Origin: Candidatus Gemmiger stercorigallinarum
GTDB taxonomy: Bacteria; Bacillota; Clostridia; Oscillospirales; Ruminococcaceae
Direction of reading: 5' to 3'
Assembly: GCA_019119495.1 (NCBI GenBank)
Contig: DWWX01000020.1
Span: forward strand, 1-57,737
Length of the DNA stretch: 57,737 nucleotides
Every line of letters starts with the position of its first letter. Position 1 is the stretch's first letter. Below, piece by piece: positions 8,735 through 16,809 of the stretch. Position numbers and translations under genes: made by a program. The notes below the pieces were generated by a model, which worked only from the letters and a program-made list of their open reading frames with translations, did not search any database and was not told the origin of the DNA.

Positions 8735-8747
8735 GTAAGGCAGGGAG

Positions 8748-9977
8748 ATGATGCAAATGCACAAGCTGTTCCGGCGTGCGGCCGGGTGGGTGCTGGCCGC
8801 CGCCGTGCTGGCCGGCGCGGGGATGTACGCCCTGCGCCGCGCGCTTCCCGATACCTTTACCGTGCAGCCGGGTCAGACGCTGGCCATCGCCTCGATGCCC
8901 TGGCTCTCGGCACAGCCGGGCCGGGCGGCTTCGGGAGAGGTCCCCGCCAGCGCCGGCGCCGCAGACGGCAGCCAGACCCAGACGCTGGCGCTGTTTGACC
9001 TGATTCCGGTCAAGACGGTGCGCACCGTCGCTGCCGAGCGGCGCAGCGTGGTGGTCTGCGGTACGCCCTTCGGTGTAAAAATGTTCTCCAACGGCGCGCT
9101 GGTGGTGGCCTTTTCGGACCTGTACACCAGCCTTGGCAGCGAAAACCCCGCCAAGGAGGCCGGCCTGCGGCTGGGCGACCTGATCGTTTCGGCAGGCGGG
9201 CGCACCGTGCGCAGCAACGATGAGCTCAGCGCCGCCATCACCGCAGCGGCAGGCGGCCCCATGGAGGTGGTCTACCTGCGGGACGGCGCGCGCTGCACCT
9301 GCACGCTGACCCCGGTACAGGACCAGGACGGCAGCTACAAGGCCGGCATCTGGGTGCGGGATTCCTCGGCGGGCATCGGCACGCTGACCTTTGCCGACAC
9401 GCAGAACGGCACCTTTGCGGGGCTGGGCCACGCCATCAGCGATACCGACACCGGCGCCTCCATCTCGCTGCTTTCGGGCGAGATCGTGCCGGTCACCATC
9501 ACCGGCTGCGTGGCCGGCACGGCCGGCGCGCCCGGCGAACTGCGGGGAGAGTTCTCCAGCGACGCGGTGCTGGGCACCGTGCTGGCCAACGATGCCACCG
9601 GCGTGTATGGACGCCTGACCGGCAGCGTGGAGGGCGCCGTCTGCCCGGTAGCCAACAGCCAGGAGGTCAAGCCCGGCGCGGCGCAGATCCTTGCCACCAT
9701 CGACGGCGGCGCCGCAAAGCTGTACGACGTGCGCATCGAACGGGTGGACCTGAACGCCGCCGACCCCAACCGCAACATGCTGATCCGCGTCACCGACCCG
9801 GAGCTGCTGGCGGCCACCGGCGGCATCGTCCAGGGCATGAGCGGCAGCCCGCTTTTGCAGGACGGCATGCTGGTGGGGGCAGTGACCCATGTGCTGGTCA
9901 ACGACCCCGCCCGCGGCTATGCCATCTTTGCCCAGACGATGCTGGCAGCTGCCGACGCAGCCGCCGCCCAAAGCTGA
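8748..9977 (+). CDS. spoIVB: SpoIVB S55 signalling peptidase
   Basis: SpoIVB is the forespore-secreted serine protease that crosses the intermembrane space and triggers SpoIVFB-dependent pro-sigma-K processing in the mother cell. The 409-residue product has an N-terminal membrane/secretion helix (about 10-30), a PDZ domain (about 115-180, ENPAKEAGLRLGDLIVSAGG) and an S55 peptidase domain with GLGHAI, conserved WVRDSSAGIGTLTF and the catalytic-serine motif GMSGSP (about 364-369). It is followed by spo0A as in Bacillus. ATG 8748 fits AAGG at 8737-8740; in-frame ATGs at 8751 and 8757 are alternatives. All family-defining motifs are intact, implying late sporulation functions are under selection. 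Confidence 0.93.
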   Translation: MMQMHKLFRRAAGWVLAAAVLAGAGMYALRRALPDTFTVQPGQTLAIASMPWLSAQPGRAASGEVPASAGAADGSQTQTLALFDLIPVKTVRTVAAERRSVVVCGTPFGVKMFSNGALVVAFSDLYTSLGSENPAKEAGLRLGDLIVSAGGRTVRSNDELSAAITAAAGGPMEVVYLRDGARCTCTLTPVQDQDGSYKAGIWVRDSSAGIGTLTFADTQNGTFAGLGHAISDTDTGASISLLSGEIVPVTITGCVAGTAGAPGELRGEFSSDAVLGTVLANDATGVYGRLTGSVEGAVCPVANSQEVKPGAAQILATIDGGAAKLYDVRIERVDLNAADPNRNMLIRVTDPELLAATGGIVQGMSGSPLLQDGMLVGAVTHVLVNDPARGYAIFAQTMLAAADAAAAQS

Positions 9978-10026
9978 CACCCCTCGCCCCAAATGGCAAA
10001 AAAGGGAGGATATCCGCCAAACGGCC

Positions 10027-10069
10027 AAGCCGGACGTCTGCCGCCCAAAAGCGCAGACGCCCGGCTTTT
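10027..10069 (+). terminator. Terminator after spoIVB
   Basis: A long imperfect stem (AAGCCGG-ACGTCTGC with GCAGACG-CCCGGCTT, 10027-10067) ends in TTTT. It separates spoIVB transcription from the spo0A promoter. Confidence 0.78.
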
Positions 10070-10070
10070 C

Positions 10071-10077
10071 TGTCGAA
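10071..10077 (+). promoter_or_regulatory. Candidate Spo0A-binding 0A box
   Basis: TGTCGAA matches the 0A-box consensus TGNCGAA exactly. It sits 71 bases upstream of the spo0A -35 element and directly after the spoIVB terminator, consistent with autoregulation as known for Bacillus spo0A. A seven-base match can occur by chance. Confidence 0.45.
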
Positions 10078-10147
10078 TCACGGGGGAATGCCGCGCAGCG
10101 GCGCGAAAAAGGGCCGCAAAAGTCCAAAAATATTTGCGAAAATCCCC

Positions 10148-10176
10148 TTGAAGCGCATGGAAAAATATGGTAAAAT
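10148..10176 (+). promoter_or_regulatory. Sigma-A promoter of spo0A
   Basis: TTGAAG (10148-10153) and TAAAAT (10171-10176) with a 17-base spacer; the predicted start is about 42 bases upstream of the spo0A start codon, which is preceded by AAGGAGA. Confidence 0.75.
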
Positions 10177-10224
10177 TACCACTGTCACCAAGACAACCAC
10201 CCACACAGAAGGAGACAGCAGGCT

Positions 10225-10986
10225 ATGGAGAGAATCAAGTTTGTGATGACAGATACAGGGGCCGATGTTTCGGCTTTGTGCAGGAAAGCACTGGAAGAAA
10301 AGGGCGTTTCGGTAACGGTGTGCGAGCGCAACGGCACCAAGGCGCTGGAAACGCTGCTGGAGCAGCGCCCGCAGGCGGCCATGCTGGATGCGTTCATGCC
10401 GGACCTGGACGCCATCACCGTCAAGCAGCGGTACGAGGCGCAGATCGGCCGCCAGGGCCCCAAGACCACCTTTTTCGTCACCGGCGCCTTCCAGAACGAG
10501 GCGGTGGAGCAGGAGCTTCTGGACAACGGCTTCTCCTTCTTTTTCGTCAAGCCCTTTGACGAGACGGTGCTGGCCGCCCGCGTGCTCAAGTGCGCCGGCA
10601 CGGCGGCGCCCCGCGTCACCTTCCCGCAGGACAGCGACGAGCTGGTCGTCACCGAGATCCTGCACCAGATCGGCGTGCCCGCCCACATCAAGGGCTACCA
10701 GTTCCTGCGCGACGCCATCCTGCTGACCATCGACGACCACGAGTACATCAACGCCGTCACCAAGCGCCTTTACCCGGAGATCGCCAAGCGCAACGGCACC
10801 ACCGCCAGCCGGGTGGAGCGCGCCATCCGCCATGCCATCGAGGTGGCCTGGGACCGGGGCGATGTGGATACCCTCAACAGCTATTTCGGCTACACCATCC
10901 ACAACCTGCGCGGCAAACCCACCAACTCGGAGTTCATCGCCATGATCGCGGACAAGATCCGCCTGGACAAAAAGCGCCGCGCATGA
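10225..10986 (+). CDS. spo0A: Sporulation master regulator Spo0A
   Basis: Spo0A is the phosphorelay-activated transcription factor that commits cells to sporulation. The 253-residue product has an N-terminal receiver domain (1-120) with phosphoacceptor D55 ([12 protein letters not shown]), conserved T86 and K109 (FVKPFD), and a full-length Spo0A-type C-terminal DNA-binding domain (about 135-250: [49 protein letters not shown]). The acidic pocket is unusual: D10 is kept but the neighbouring residue is T11 where most receivers have a second acid. It follows spoIVB, has its own promoter and a following terminator. The DNA recognition helix region is well conserved. Confidence 0.94.
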   Translation: MERIKFVMTDTGADVSALCRKALEEKGVSVTVCERNGTKALETLLEQRPQAAMLDAFMPDLDAITVKQRYEAQIGRQGPKTTFFVTGAFQNEAVEQELLDNGFSFFFVKPFDETVLAARVLKCAGTAAPRVTFPQDSDELVVTEILHQIGVPAHIKGYQFLRDAILLTIDDHEYINAVTKRLYPEIAKRNGTTASRVERAIRHAIEVAWDRGDVDTLNSYFGYTIHNLRGKPTNSEFIAMIADKIRLDKKRRA

Positions 10987-11083
10987 GGGCGCTTTGCCGC
11001 ACGCTGCCGCCGCGCCTGCCGTTTCCGGCCGGGCAGGCGGCCCCAAAACCGCCATCCCCCCTTCCATTCCCAAATAGGCAAAG

Positions 11084-11113
11084 ACCTCCCCGGCGCTGCC
11101 GCGGGAGGTTTTT
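11084..11113 (+). terminator. Terminator after spo0A
   Basis: ACCTCCC (11084-11090) pairs with GGGAGGT (11103-11109), extended by an inner CGGC/GCCG, followed by TTTTT. Confidence 0.82.
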
Positions 11114-11179
11114 GCGTTGCCCGGCCCCAGAAAAACCAGAAAAAGCAGAGGCAGGGCCGGAAACCTTTGCCGCAAAATT

Positions 11180-11231
11180 CAGGGTGTCTCAGACAGATCC
11201 CCGGCACTTTGGATTTGTCCGATACACCCTG
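11180..11231. repeat. 52-bp palindrome resembling two abutting terminal inverted repeats
   Basis: Two 21-base arms (11180-11200 and 11211-11231) match as inverted repeats at 18 of 21 positions around a 10-base spacer; both begin, read inward, with CAGGGTGT. They look like left and right ends of a transposable element with the interior missing, or a REP/MITE-type palindrome. No target-site duplication is evident. The rest of 10987-11461 contains only the spo0A terminator, a further hairpin and the ispDF promoter; no gene is seen. Confidence 0.55.
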
Positions 11232-11333
11232 ACAAACGCAGCCGCCGGCCCGTTTTTTCAGATTTTGCTGCTTCGCAGTTTTGCCGCCTGCGCGTCAAAA
11301 CCATAGCTTCCCTGCGCTTTCCCTGTTTTCCAG

Positions 11334-11368
11334 CCGCCGGATTTGTAATCTCCGGCGGTGGATTTTTT
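11334..11368 (+). terminator. Hairpin with downstream T-tract
   Basis: CCGCCGGA (11334-11341) pairs perfectly with TCCGGCGG (11351-11358); a six-T run follows after a four-base gap. It may insulate ispDF from upstream transcription. Confidence 0.5.
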
Positions 11369-11381
11369 CTGCAAATCTCTG

Positions 11382-11387
11382 TATAAT
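11382..11387 (+). promoter_or_regulatory. -10 element of the ispDF promoter
   Basis: A perfect TATAAT preceded directly by TG; the -35 region (around 11359-11365) is poor. Transcription would begin near 11394, about 68 bases before the ispDF start. Confidence 0.5.
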
Positions 11388-11461
11388 GAGAATCATGGAA
11401 TATTCTGCCGCCGGCCGCCTGCAGGCTGCGCCGCCGGCATTGGAACAGGGAGGGCTGCATC

Positions 11462-12595
11462 ATGACAGCGGACGGCAGGACCGTCACCGCCATCCTGGTG
11501 GCCGCCGGGGCATCCCGGCGGATGGGATTTGACAAGCTGAGCCACCGCCTGCCCGACGGCCGCACCGTGCTGGAGACCAGCCTGGCGGCCTTTGAGCATC
11601 ACCCCGCCGTCGACCAGCTGGTGCTGGTGGCGGGCGGCAACCTGGAGCAGTGCCGTGGGCTGGCTGCCCGCTGCGGCAAGCCCGCCGCCGTTGTGCAGGG
11701 CGGCGCGTCAAGGGCAGACAGCGTGCGCGCCGGGGTGCTGGCGGCCAGGGGGCAGCTGGTGGCCATCCACGACGCCGCCCGCCCCTTTGTCAGCCAGGCG
11801 GTCATCACCCGCGCGCTGGAAGCCGCCGTCCAAACCGGTGCCGCCGCACCGGCCGTGCCGGTCAAGGACACCGTCAAGGTCGCCGCGCCGGACGGCCGCG
11901 TGCAGGCCACGCCCGACCGCAGCACGCTGTTTGCGGTGCAGACGCCCCAGTGCTTTGACCGCGCGCGCTACCTGCAGGCCATGGAGCGGGTCCGGGGGCC
12001 GCAGGCCTCCGCCGTCACCGACGACTGCAGCCTGTTCGAGCTGGCCGGCTTTGCCGTGCAGCTGGTGGAGGGCGACTACGCCAACGCCAAGATCACCACC
12101 ATCGAGGACCTGAAAGGAGAAAGCAGAATGCGCATTGGCCACGGATACGACGTCCACCGCCTGGTGGAGGGCCGCAAGCTGATTTTGGGCGGGGTGGACA
12201 TCCCGTACGAGAAGGGCCTGCTGGGCCATTCCGACGCCGATGTGCTGCTGCATGCCGTCTCCGACGCGCTGCTGGGCGCTGCCGCGCTGGGGGACATCGG
12301 CGGGCATTTCCCCGACACCGACCCCCGCTACAAGGGCGCGGACTCGCTGGAGCTGCTGCGCCAGGTGGGCCTGCTGCTGAAACAGGCCGGCTACACGGTG
12401 GGCAACATCGACGCGACCATCCTGTGCCAGGCGCCCAAGCTGGCGCCCCACATCCCCGCCATGCGGCAGAACATCGCCCGCGTGCTGGACCTGCCGGCGG
12501 ACGCGGTCAGCGTCAAGGCCACCACCGAGGAAAAGCTGGGCTTTACCGGCGCGGGGCAGGGCATCGCCGCCCATGCGGTGGCGCTGATCCAGTGA
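11462..12595 (+). CDS. ispDF: Bifunctional IspD/IspF (MEP pathway cytidylyltransferase and cyclase)
   Basis: One uninterrupted 377-codon frame joins two non-consecutive enzymes of the methylerythritol-phosphate isoprenoid pathway. Residues 1-222 are IspD ([13 protein letters not shown] nucleotide-binding loop, [32 protein letters not shown]), which couples CTP to MEP. Residues 223-377 are IspF ([66 protein letters not shown]), which cyclises CDP-ME 2-phosphate; D and H metal ligands in GHGYDVH are present. There is no linker, and a strong internal start site precedes the IspF part, so a separate IspF may also be made. IspDF fusions are known in Alphaproteobacteria and Campylobacter; the missing kinase IspE is not in the window. 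Confidence 0.93.
   Translation: MTADGRTVTAILVAAGASRRMGFDKLSHRLPDGRTVLETSLAAFEHHPAVDQLVLVAGGNLEQCRGLAARCGKPAAVVQGGASRADSVRAGVLAARGQLVAIHDAARPFVSQAVITRALEAAVQTGAAAPAVPVKDTVKVAAPDGRVQATPDRSTLFAVQTPQCFDRARYLQAMERVRGPQASAVTDDCSLFELAGFAVQLVEGDYANAKITTIEDLKGESRMRIGHGYDVHRLVEGRKLILGGVDIPYEKGLLGHSDADVLLHAVSDALLGAAALGDIGGHFPDTDPRYKGADSLELLRQVGLLLKQAGYTVGNIDATILCQAPKLAPHIPAMRQNIARVLDLPADAVSVKATTEEKLGFTGAGQGIAAHAVALIQ
12113..12130 (+). promoter_or_regulatory. Internal ribosome binding site and ATG for a free IspF
   Basis: AAAGGAGA (12113-12120), seven bases, then ATG at 12128 in the same frame as ispD, exactly where canonical IspF proteins begin ([10 protein letters not shown]). This is the organisation of two once-separate genes whose intervening stop codon is absent. 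Confidence 0.7.
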
Positions 12596-12652
12596 TCCCC
12601 GCCCGCCGGGTGAAATCCCTGTAAAACGCTTTTCGGCCGGCGGAAACTATGG

Positions 12653-12658
12653 TATACT
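12653..12658 (+). promoter_or_regulatory. Putative -10 of the cdaA operon with a long GC-rich leader
   Basis: TATACT after GG; the -35 region (TTTTCG near 12630) is weak. A leader of about 175 nt (12665-12840) precedes cdaA. It is GC-rich, has no open reading frame with a ribosome binding site, and I recognise no riboswitch in it. Confidence 0.45.
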
Positions 12659-12840
12659 TAAATCTACGCCATCTGCTCCGTGCCGGCCGGAACTGCGCCG
12701 CCTGCATCCGCACCGCACGGGGCGCAGACCCTGGTAAAACGCTCCGGCCATGCCGGACATGCCCCGCCGCCTGACCGGGCGGCACAGCGCACAGCGCCCC
12801 GCCGGGCGCCGCGCAAACGGGAGAGGAGGACCGCGCGCTG

Positions 12841-13731
12841 ATGAACAACGAACTGCTCAACATCATCAGCAATTTCCGTTCCTTTGACTGGACGCGGGAT
12901 TTGATCGACGTCGTTATCATTGCCATCGGCTTTTATGTGCTTATCGTCTTTGCGCGCAAATCCCGCGCCGGCCAGCTGGTCAAGGGGCTTTTGCTGCTGC
13001 TGGCGTTCTATGCCGTGGCCTATTACTTCCGCCTGCGCACCGTGCGCTGGGTGCTCAGCAACGTGATGCAGATCGGCTTTATTGCGGTGGTCGTGCTGTT
13101 CCAGCCGGAGATCCGCCGCACGCTGGAACGCCTGGGCCAAAGCACCAGCTGGGCCGGTAAGATCTTTTTCACCCACAAGATGGAACCCACCCTGCGCGGC
13201 CGCTGGCAGAGCGCCATCGTAGCCATCTGCGACGCGGCCGAGCAGCTTTCGGACACCCGCACCGGCGCATTGATGGTGCTGGAGCGCAAAAACAACCTGG
13301 AAGAGATCATCCACACCGGCACCCAGTTCAACGCCAACGTCATCCCGGAGGTGCTGGGCACCATCTTTTACGAGGGCACCCCCCTGCATGACGGCGCCGT
13401 GGTCATCCGCGACGGCCAGATCGTGGCGGCGGGCTGCGTGCTGCCATTGTCCAACAACCTGGAAATGGGCAAGGACATGGGCACCCGCCACCGCGCCGGC
13501 CTTGGCATGAGCGAGAACTCCGACGCCATCGTGGTGGTGGTCAGCGAGGAGACCGGCATCATCTCGCTGGCCAAAAACGGGGTGCTGATCCGCCGGCTGG
13601 ACCGCCAGAATCTGTTCAGCCTGCTGCAGGAGGAGATCATCCCGCCGGAGACCGGCGGCGACAAGGAGCCGGGCATTCTCAAGCAGCTTTTCGGCAAAGG
13701 AGGGACAGCCGCCAATGAACCGCAAGAATAA
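12841..13731 (+). CDS. cdaA: Diadenylate cyclase CdaA
   Basis: CdaA makes the essential second messenger c-di-AMP from two ATP, controlling potassium uptake and osmotic and wall homeostasis. The 296-residue protein has three N-terminal transmembrane helices (about 15-90) and a cytoplasmic DAC domain. The catalytic DGA motif (D184-G-A in LHDGAVVIRDG) and RHR motif (216-218 in GTRHRAGLGMSE) are both intact. GAGAGGAGG precedes ATG 12841. The gene overlaps cdaR by 17 bases, supporting translational coupling, as in the conserved cdaA-cdaR-glmM operon; glmM is not found here. Confidence 0.96.
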   Translation: MNNELLNIISNFRSFDWTRDLIDVVIIAIGFYVLIVFARKSRAGQLVKGLLLLLAFYAVAYYFRLRTVRWVLSNVMQIGFIAVVVLFQPEIRRTLERLGQSTSWAGKIFFTHKMEPTLRGRWQSAIVAICDAAEQLSDTRTGALMVLERKNNLEEIIHTGTQFNANVIPEVLGTIFYEGTPLHDGAVVIRDGQIVAAGCVLPLSNNLEMGKDMGTRHRAGLGMSENSDAIVVVVSEETGIISLAKNGVLIRRLDRQNLFSLLQEEIIPPETGGDKEPGILKQLFGKGGTAANEPQE

Positions 13732-15019
13732 ATCCGTGCCGGAACCGGATCAGCCGGTCAAAAAGCGTTCTCTGTGGGACAACCGCCTGTTCCTTCTGGT
13801 GGCGTCGCTGCTGTGCGCCATCATCTCCTGGAGCATCGTCACCCTGACCTTTGATTCGGAGGGCGCGCGGGAATTTACCGTTTCCGAGATCAATTACAGC
13901 TACAATTCCAACGCCTACACTTCCATGGGCTTAAGCATCGTGGACGCGCCCCAGGTGGGAAGCGTCCGCGTCCGGGTGGAGGGCAGCGGCACCGTCATCG
14001 GCCAGCTCAGCGCCAGCGACCTGATGGTCTACCCCAACTATGCCAATGTCTCCGGCTCCGGCGAGCAGACGCTGACGCTGCAGGCCCGCGTGGCCAGCAG
14101 CCAGTTTTCCAGCAACGATATCACGCTGACAGTCATCTCGCCCACCACTGCCACCATCGTGTTTGACCGCGTCAGCGAAAAGACGCTGCCGGTCACGGTG
14201 GACTCCAACGGCCTGAGCGTTGCCGACGGCTATATGCTCTACCGCTCCAACCCCGTCCCGTCCGAGGTCACCATCACCGGCCCGCAGTCCGAGCTGGACG
14301 CCATCACCTCGGTGGTGGCGCCGGTCACGGTGGACAGCGAGCTTTCGGACAGCACCAGCGTGACCACCTCGCTGGAACTGCGGGACGAAAACGGCAACAC
14401 CATCACCCCGGAGTATGCCGAGCTGGACAACGCCAGCGCCAACGTGACGCTGACCGTCTACCAGGTGCGGGAGCTGCCGCTGGCGGTGGATTTCATCAAC
14501 GTGCCCACCGGCTTCGACACTTCCAGCCTGAATTACAGCCTCAGCCAGGAGACGATGCTCGTGGCCGGGCCCACCCGCACCGTCAGCGCGCTGACCGAGC
14601 TCAGCGTCGTCAGCTTTGACCTGGGCCAGCAGTTTGCGCTGGACCGGGACTACCAGCTCCAGGTGGAGCTGCCCAGCGGCCTGGTGGCGCTGGGCGACAC
14701 CACCAACGTGACGCTGAGCTTTGACACTTCCAACATGGGTTCCGTCACGCTCAACGTGCCCAACATCCGCACCGTTAACATGCCCAGCAACTACGACGTC
14801 GAGGTGATGTCCGAGCGGGTCACCAACGTGACGCTGTACGGCCCGGCGGACGAGATCGCCGAGCTTTCGCCGGAAAGCGTGGTGGCCCAGCTGGACTGCC
14901 AGAACCTGCAGATCACCGCCGGCCAGCAGACGCTGCCGGTCACCATTCAGGTGCCGTCCTCCAGCCGCATCTTTGCGGTGGGCAGCTACACGGTCACCTG
15001 CCAGATCACCTCCCGGTAA
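13715..15019 (+). CDS. cdaR: CdaA regulator CdaR (YbbR-domain protein)
   Basis: A 434-residue membrane-anchored extracytoplasmic protein: a short basic cytoplasmic tail (1-24), one transmembrane helix (about 26-45, LFLLVASLLCAIISWSIVTL), then a Thr/Ser/Val-rich outer region made of about four YbbR repeats (about 55-434), each with VTITGP/VTLYGP-type turns. CdaR binds CdaA in the membrane and modulates cyclase activity in Bacillus and Listeria. Its start lies inside cdaA (ATG 13715, with AAAGGAGGG upstream). Confidence 0.9.
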   Translation: MNRKNKSVPEPDQPVKKRSLWDNRLFLLVASLLCAIISWSIVTLTFDSEGAREFTVSEINYSYNSNAYTSMGLSIVDAPQVGSVRVRVEGSGTVIGQLSASDLMVYPNYANVSGSGEQTLTLQARVASSQFSSNDITLTVISPTTATIVFDRVSEKTLPVTVDSNGLSVADGYMLYRSNPVPSEVTITGPQSELDAITSVVAPVTVDSELSDSTSVTTSLELRDENGNTITPEYAELDNASANVTLTVYQVRELPLAVDFINVPTGFDTSSLNYSLSQETMLVAGPTRTVSALTELSVVSFDLGQQFALDRDYQLQVELPSGLVALGDTTNVTLSFDTSNMGSVTLNVPNIRTVNMPSNYDVEVMSERVTNVTLYGPADEIAELSPESVVAQLDCQNLQITAGQQTLPVTIQVPSSSRIFAVGSYTVTCQITSR

Positions 15020-15064
15020 CATCCGGCAAAAACCGCCCAAAGGAAAGGAGACGCGCAGGCCCAT

Positions 15065-16660
15065 ATGCTTCTTGTCCGCAACATCCGCCTGCCGCTTTCC
15101 TGCGGCGAGGCGGAAGCCATCCGCAAAGCACAAAAAATTCTGCATCTGCCGGCAGACCGCGCGGCCGGCTGCGGCGTCGCCAAACTTTCGGTGGACGCCC
15201 GGCACGGCACGCCGGTGCTGGTCTATACCATTGCGGTCACGCTCAAGGACGAGGGTGAGGAATCGGCGTACGCCGGGGCCTCGCCCTGCGTCGCTGTTAC
15301 CCGCAGTCCGCGGTTCGACTTCCCGGTGGGCGCCGTGCCGCTGGCCGACCGGCCGGTGGTCTGCGGCCTTGGCCCGGCGGGGCTGTTCGCCGCGCTGCTG
15401 CTGGCCCGGCACGGCTACCGCCCCATCGTGCTGGAGCGCGGCCCTGCGCTGGAACAGCGCGTCGCCGCCGTGGAACGGTTCGAGCAGACCGGCCTTTTGG
15501 ACCCGTCCGCCAACCTCCAGTTTGGCGAGGGCGGCGCAGGGACCTTCTCGGACGGCAAGCTCACCACGCGGGTGGGGGACCCGCTGTGCGCCTTTGTCAC
15601 CCGGGCGCTCTTGGACCACGGCGCGCCGGCGGACATCGCCTGGCGGCAGAAACCCCACGTGGGCACCGACCTGCTGCGGGGCGTCATCACCTCCATCCGC
15701 AGGGAGATCGAGCGCCTGGGCGGCACGGTGCATTTCAACACGCCGCTCACCGGCCTGCGGGTGCAAAACGGCCGCCTGGCCGCCGCCGTCACGCCGGCGG
15801 GGGAGATCCCCAGCAGCCGGCTGATCCTGGCGGTGGGCCACAGCGCGCGGGACACCTTTTCCATGCTGCACCGGATGGAACTGCCCATGGAGTGCAAGCC
15901 GTTTTCGGTGGGGGTGCGGGCCGAGCACCTGCAGGCCGACATCGACCAGAGCCTTTACCACGCCGCCGCCGGCCACCCGGCCCTGCCCAAAGGCGAGTAC
16001 CAGCTCAGCCAGCATGTGGGGGAGCGGTGCGTTTACACCTTCTGCATGTGCCCCGGCGGTCGGGTCATGGCCGCCGCCAGCGAGGCGGGCGGCGTGGTCA
16101 CCAACGGCATGAGCTACCATGCCCGCGACGGCCAAAACGCCAACGCCGCCGTGGTGGTCAGCGTGGACGGCCGGGATTTTGGCGGCGACCCGGAAAAGGC
16201 CGTGGCCTTCCAGCGCCGGCTGGAGCAGGCAGCCTGCCGGGCCGGCAGCGGCCTGGCCCCCTATGCCGCCCCCGCCGAGACGGTGGGCAGTTTTCTGGAA
16301 GGCCGGGGCAGGCTGGAGCTGGACCGGGTGCAGCCCACTTACCCGCGGGGCGTGACCCCCTGTGACCTCGGCAGCCTGCTGCCGGGCGACCTGGCCGACG
16401 CCATGCGCGCCGGCCTGCAGGCCTTTGGCCGCAAGCTGGCCGCTTACCGCGCCCCCGACGCTGTGCTGACGGGCCTGGAGACCCGCACTTCCAGCCCGGT
16501 GCGGCTGCTGCGCGGGCAGGACCTGCAGTGCGCCGCGCTGCCCGGCCTGTACCCCTGCGGCGAGGGCGCCGGCTACGCGGGCGGCATTATGACCGCCGCC
16601 GTGGACGGCGTGCGCTGCGCCGCCGCCCTGATGGCGCAGAACGCCCCGCCGCCCGGCTGA
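15065..16660 (+). CDS. FAD-dependent dehydrogenase (COG2509 type)
   Basis: A 531-residue flavoprotein. The first about 95 residues form a family-specific N-terminal domain (RNIRLPLSCGEAEAIRKAQKIL); then an FAD-binding Rossmann motif VCGLGPAGLFAALLLARHG (about 98-116), LQFGEGGAGTFSDGKLTTRV, and a C-terminal CGEGAGYAGGIMTAAVDG that completes the FAD site. These are hallmarks of the uncharacterised COG2509 oxidoreductases, found next to cdaA-cdaR or glmM in many clostridia, suggesting a role in cell-wall or c-di-AMP-linked metabolism; the substrate is unknown. AAAGGAGA (about 15046-15053) precedes ATG 15065. It probably belongs to the cdaA operon. Confidence 0.85.
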   Translation: MLLVRNIRLPLSCGEAEAIRKAQKILHLPADRAAGCGVAKLSVDARHGTPVLVYTIAVTLKDEGEESAYAGASPCVAVTRSPRFDFPVGAVPLADRPVVCGLGPAGLFAALLLARHGYRPIVLERGPALEQRVAAVERFEQTGLLDPSANLQFGEGGAGTFSDGKLTTRVGDPLCAFVTRALLDHGAPADIAWRQKPHVGTDLLRGVITSIRREIERLGGTVHFNTPLTGLRVQNGRLAAAVTPAGEIPSSRLILAVGHSARDTFSMLHRMELPMECKPFSVGVRAEHLQADIDQSLYHAAAGHPALPKGEYQLSQHVGERCVYTFCMCPGGRVMAAASEAGGVVTNGMSYHARDGQNANAAVVVSVDGRDFGGDPEKAVAFQRRLEQAACRAGSGLAPYAAPAETVGSFLEGRGRLELDRVQPTYPRGVTPCDLGSLLPGDLADAMRAGLQAFGRKLAAYRAPDAVLTGLETRTSSPVRLLRGQDLQCAALPGLYPCGEGAGYAGGIMTAAVDGVRCAAALMAQNAPPPG

Positions 16661-16809
16661 CAGCCGCCCGACAAGGGTTGACAAGGCGTTTTGCTTTACA
16701 CCGATCGCCGTCAAAATGCGGCGGGAAACCGGGTGTGCAGCAAAATGACTTTACACCACAAAATGCCGCGCAAAAGCGCGAAAAAAGGAATTTTCCAGGA
16801 GAAGCGACC

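Noticed and set aside
8508..8738. A plus-strand frame covering the tRNA-Leu region
   Set aside because: It is the complement of a complete tRNA gene with its own promoter and terminator.
13931..16714. A 927-codon minus-strand open frame
   Set aside because: Antisense to cdaR and the FAD oxidoreductase, with composition of a codon-shadow frame and no family motifs.
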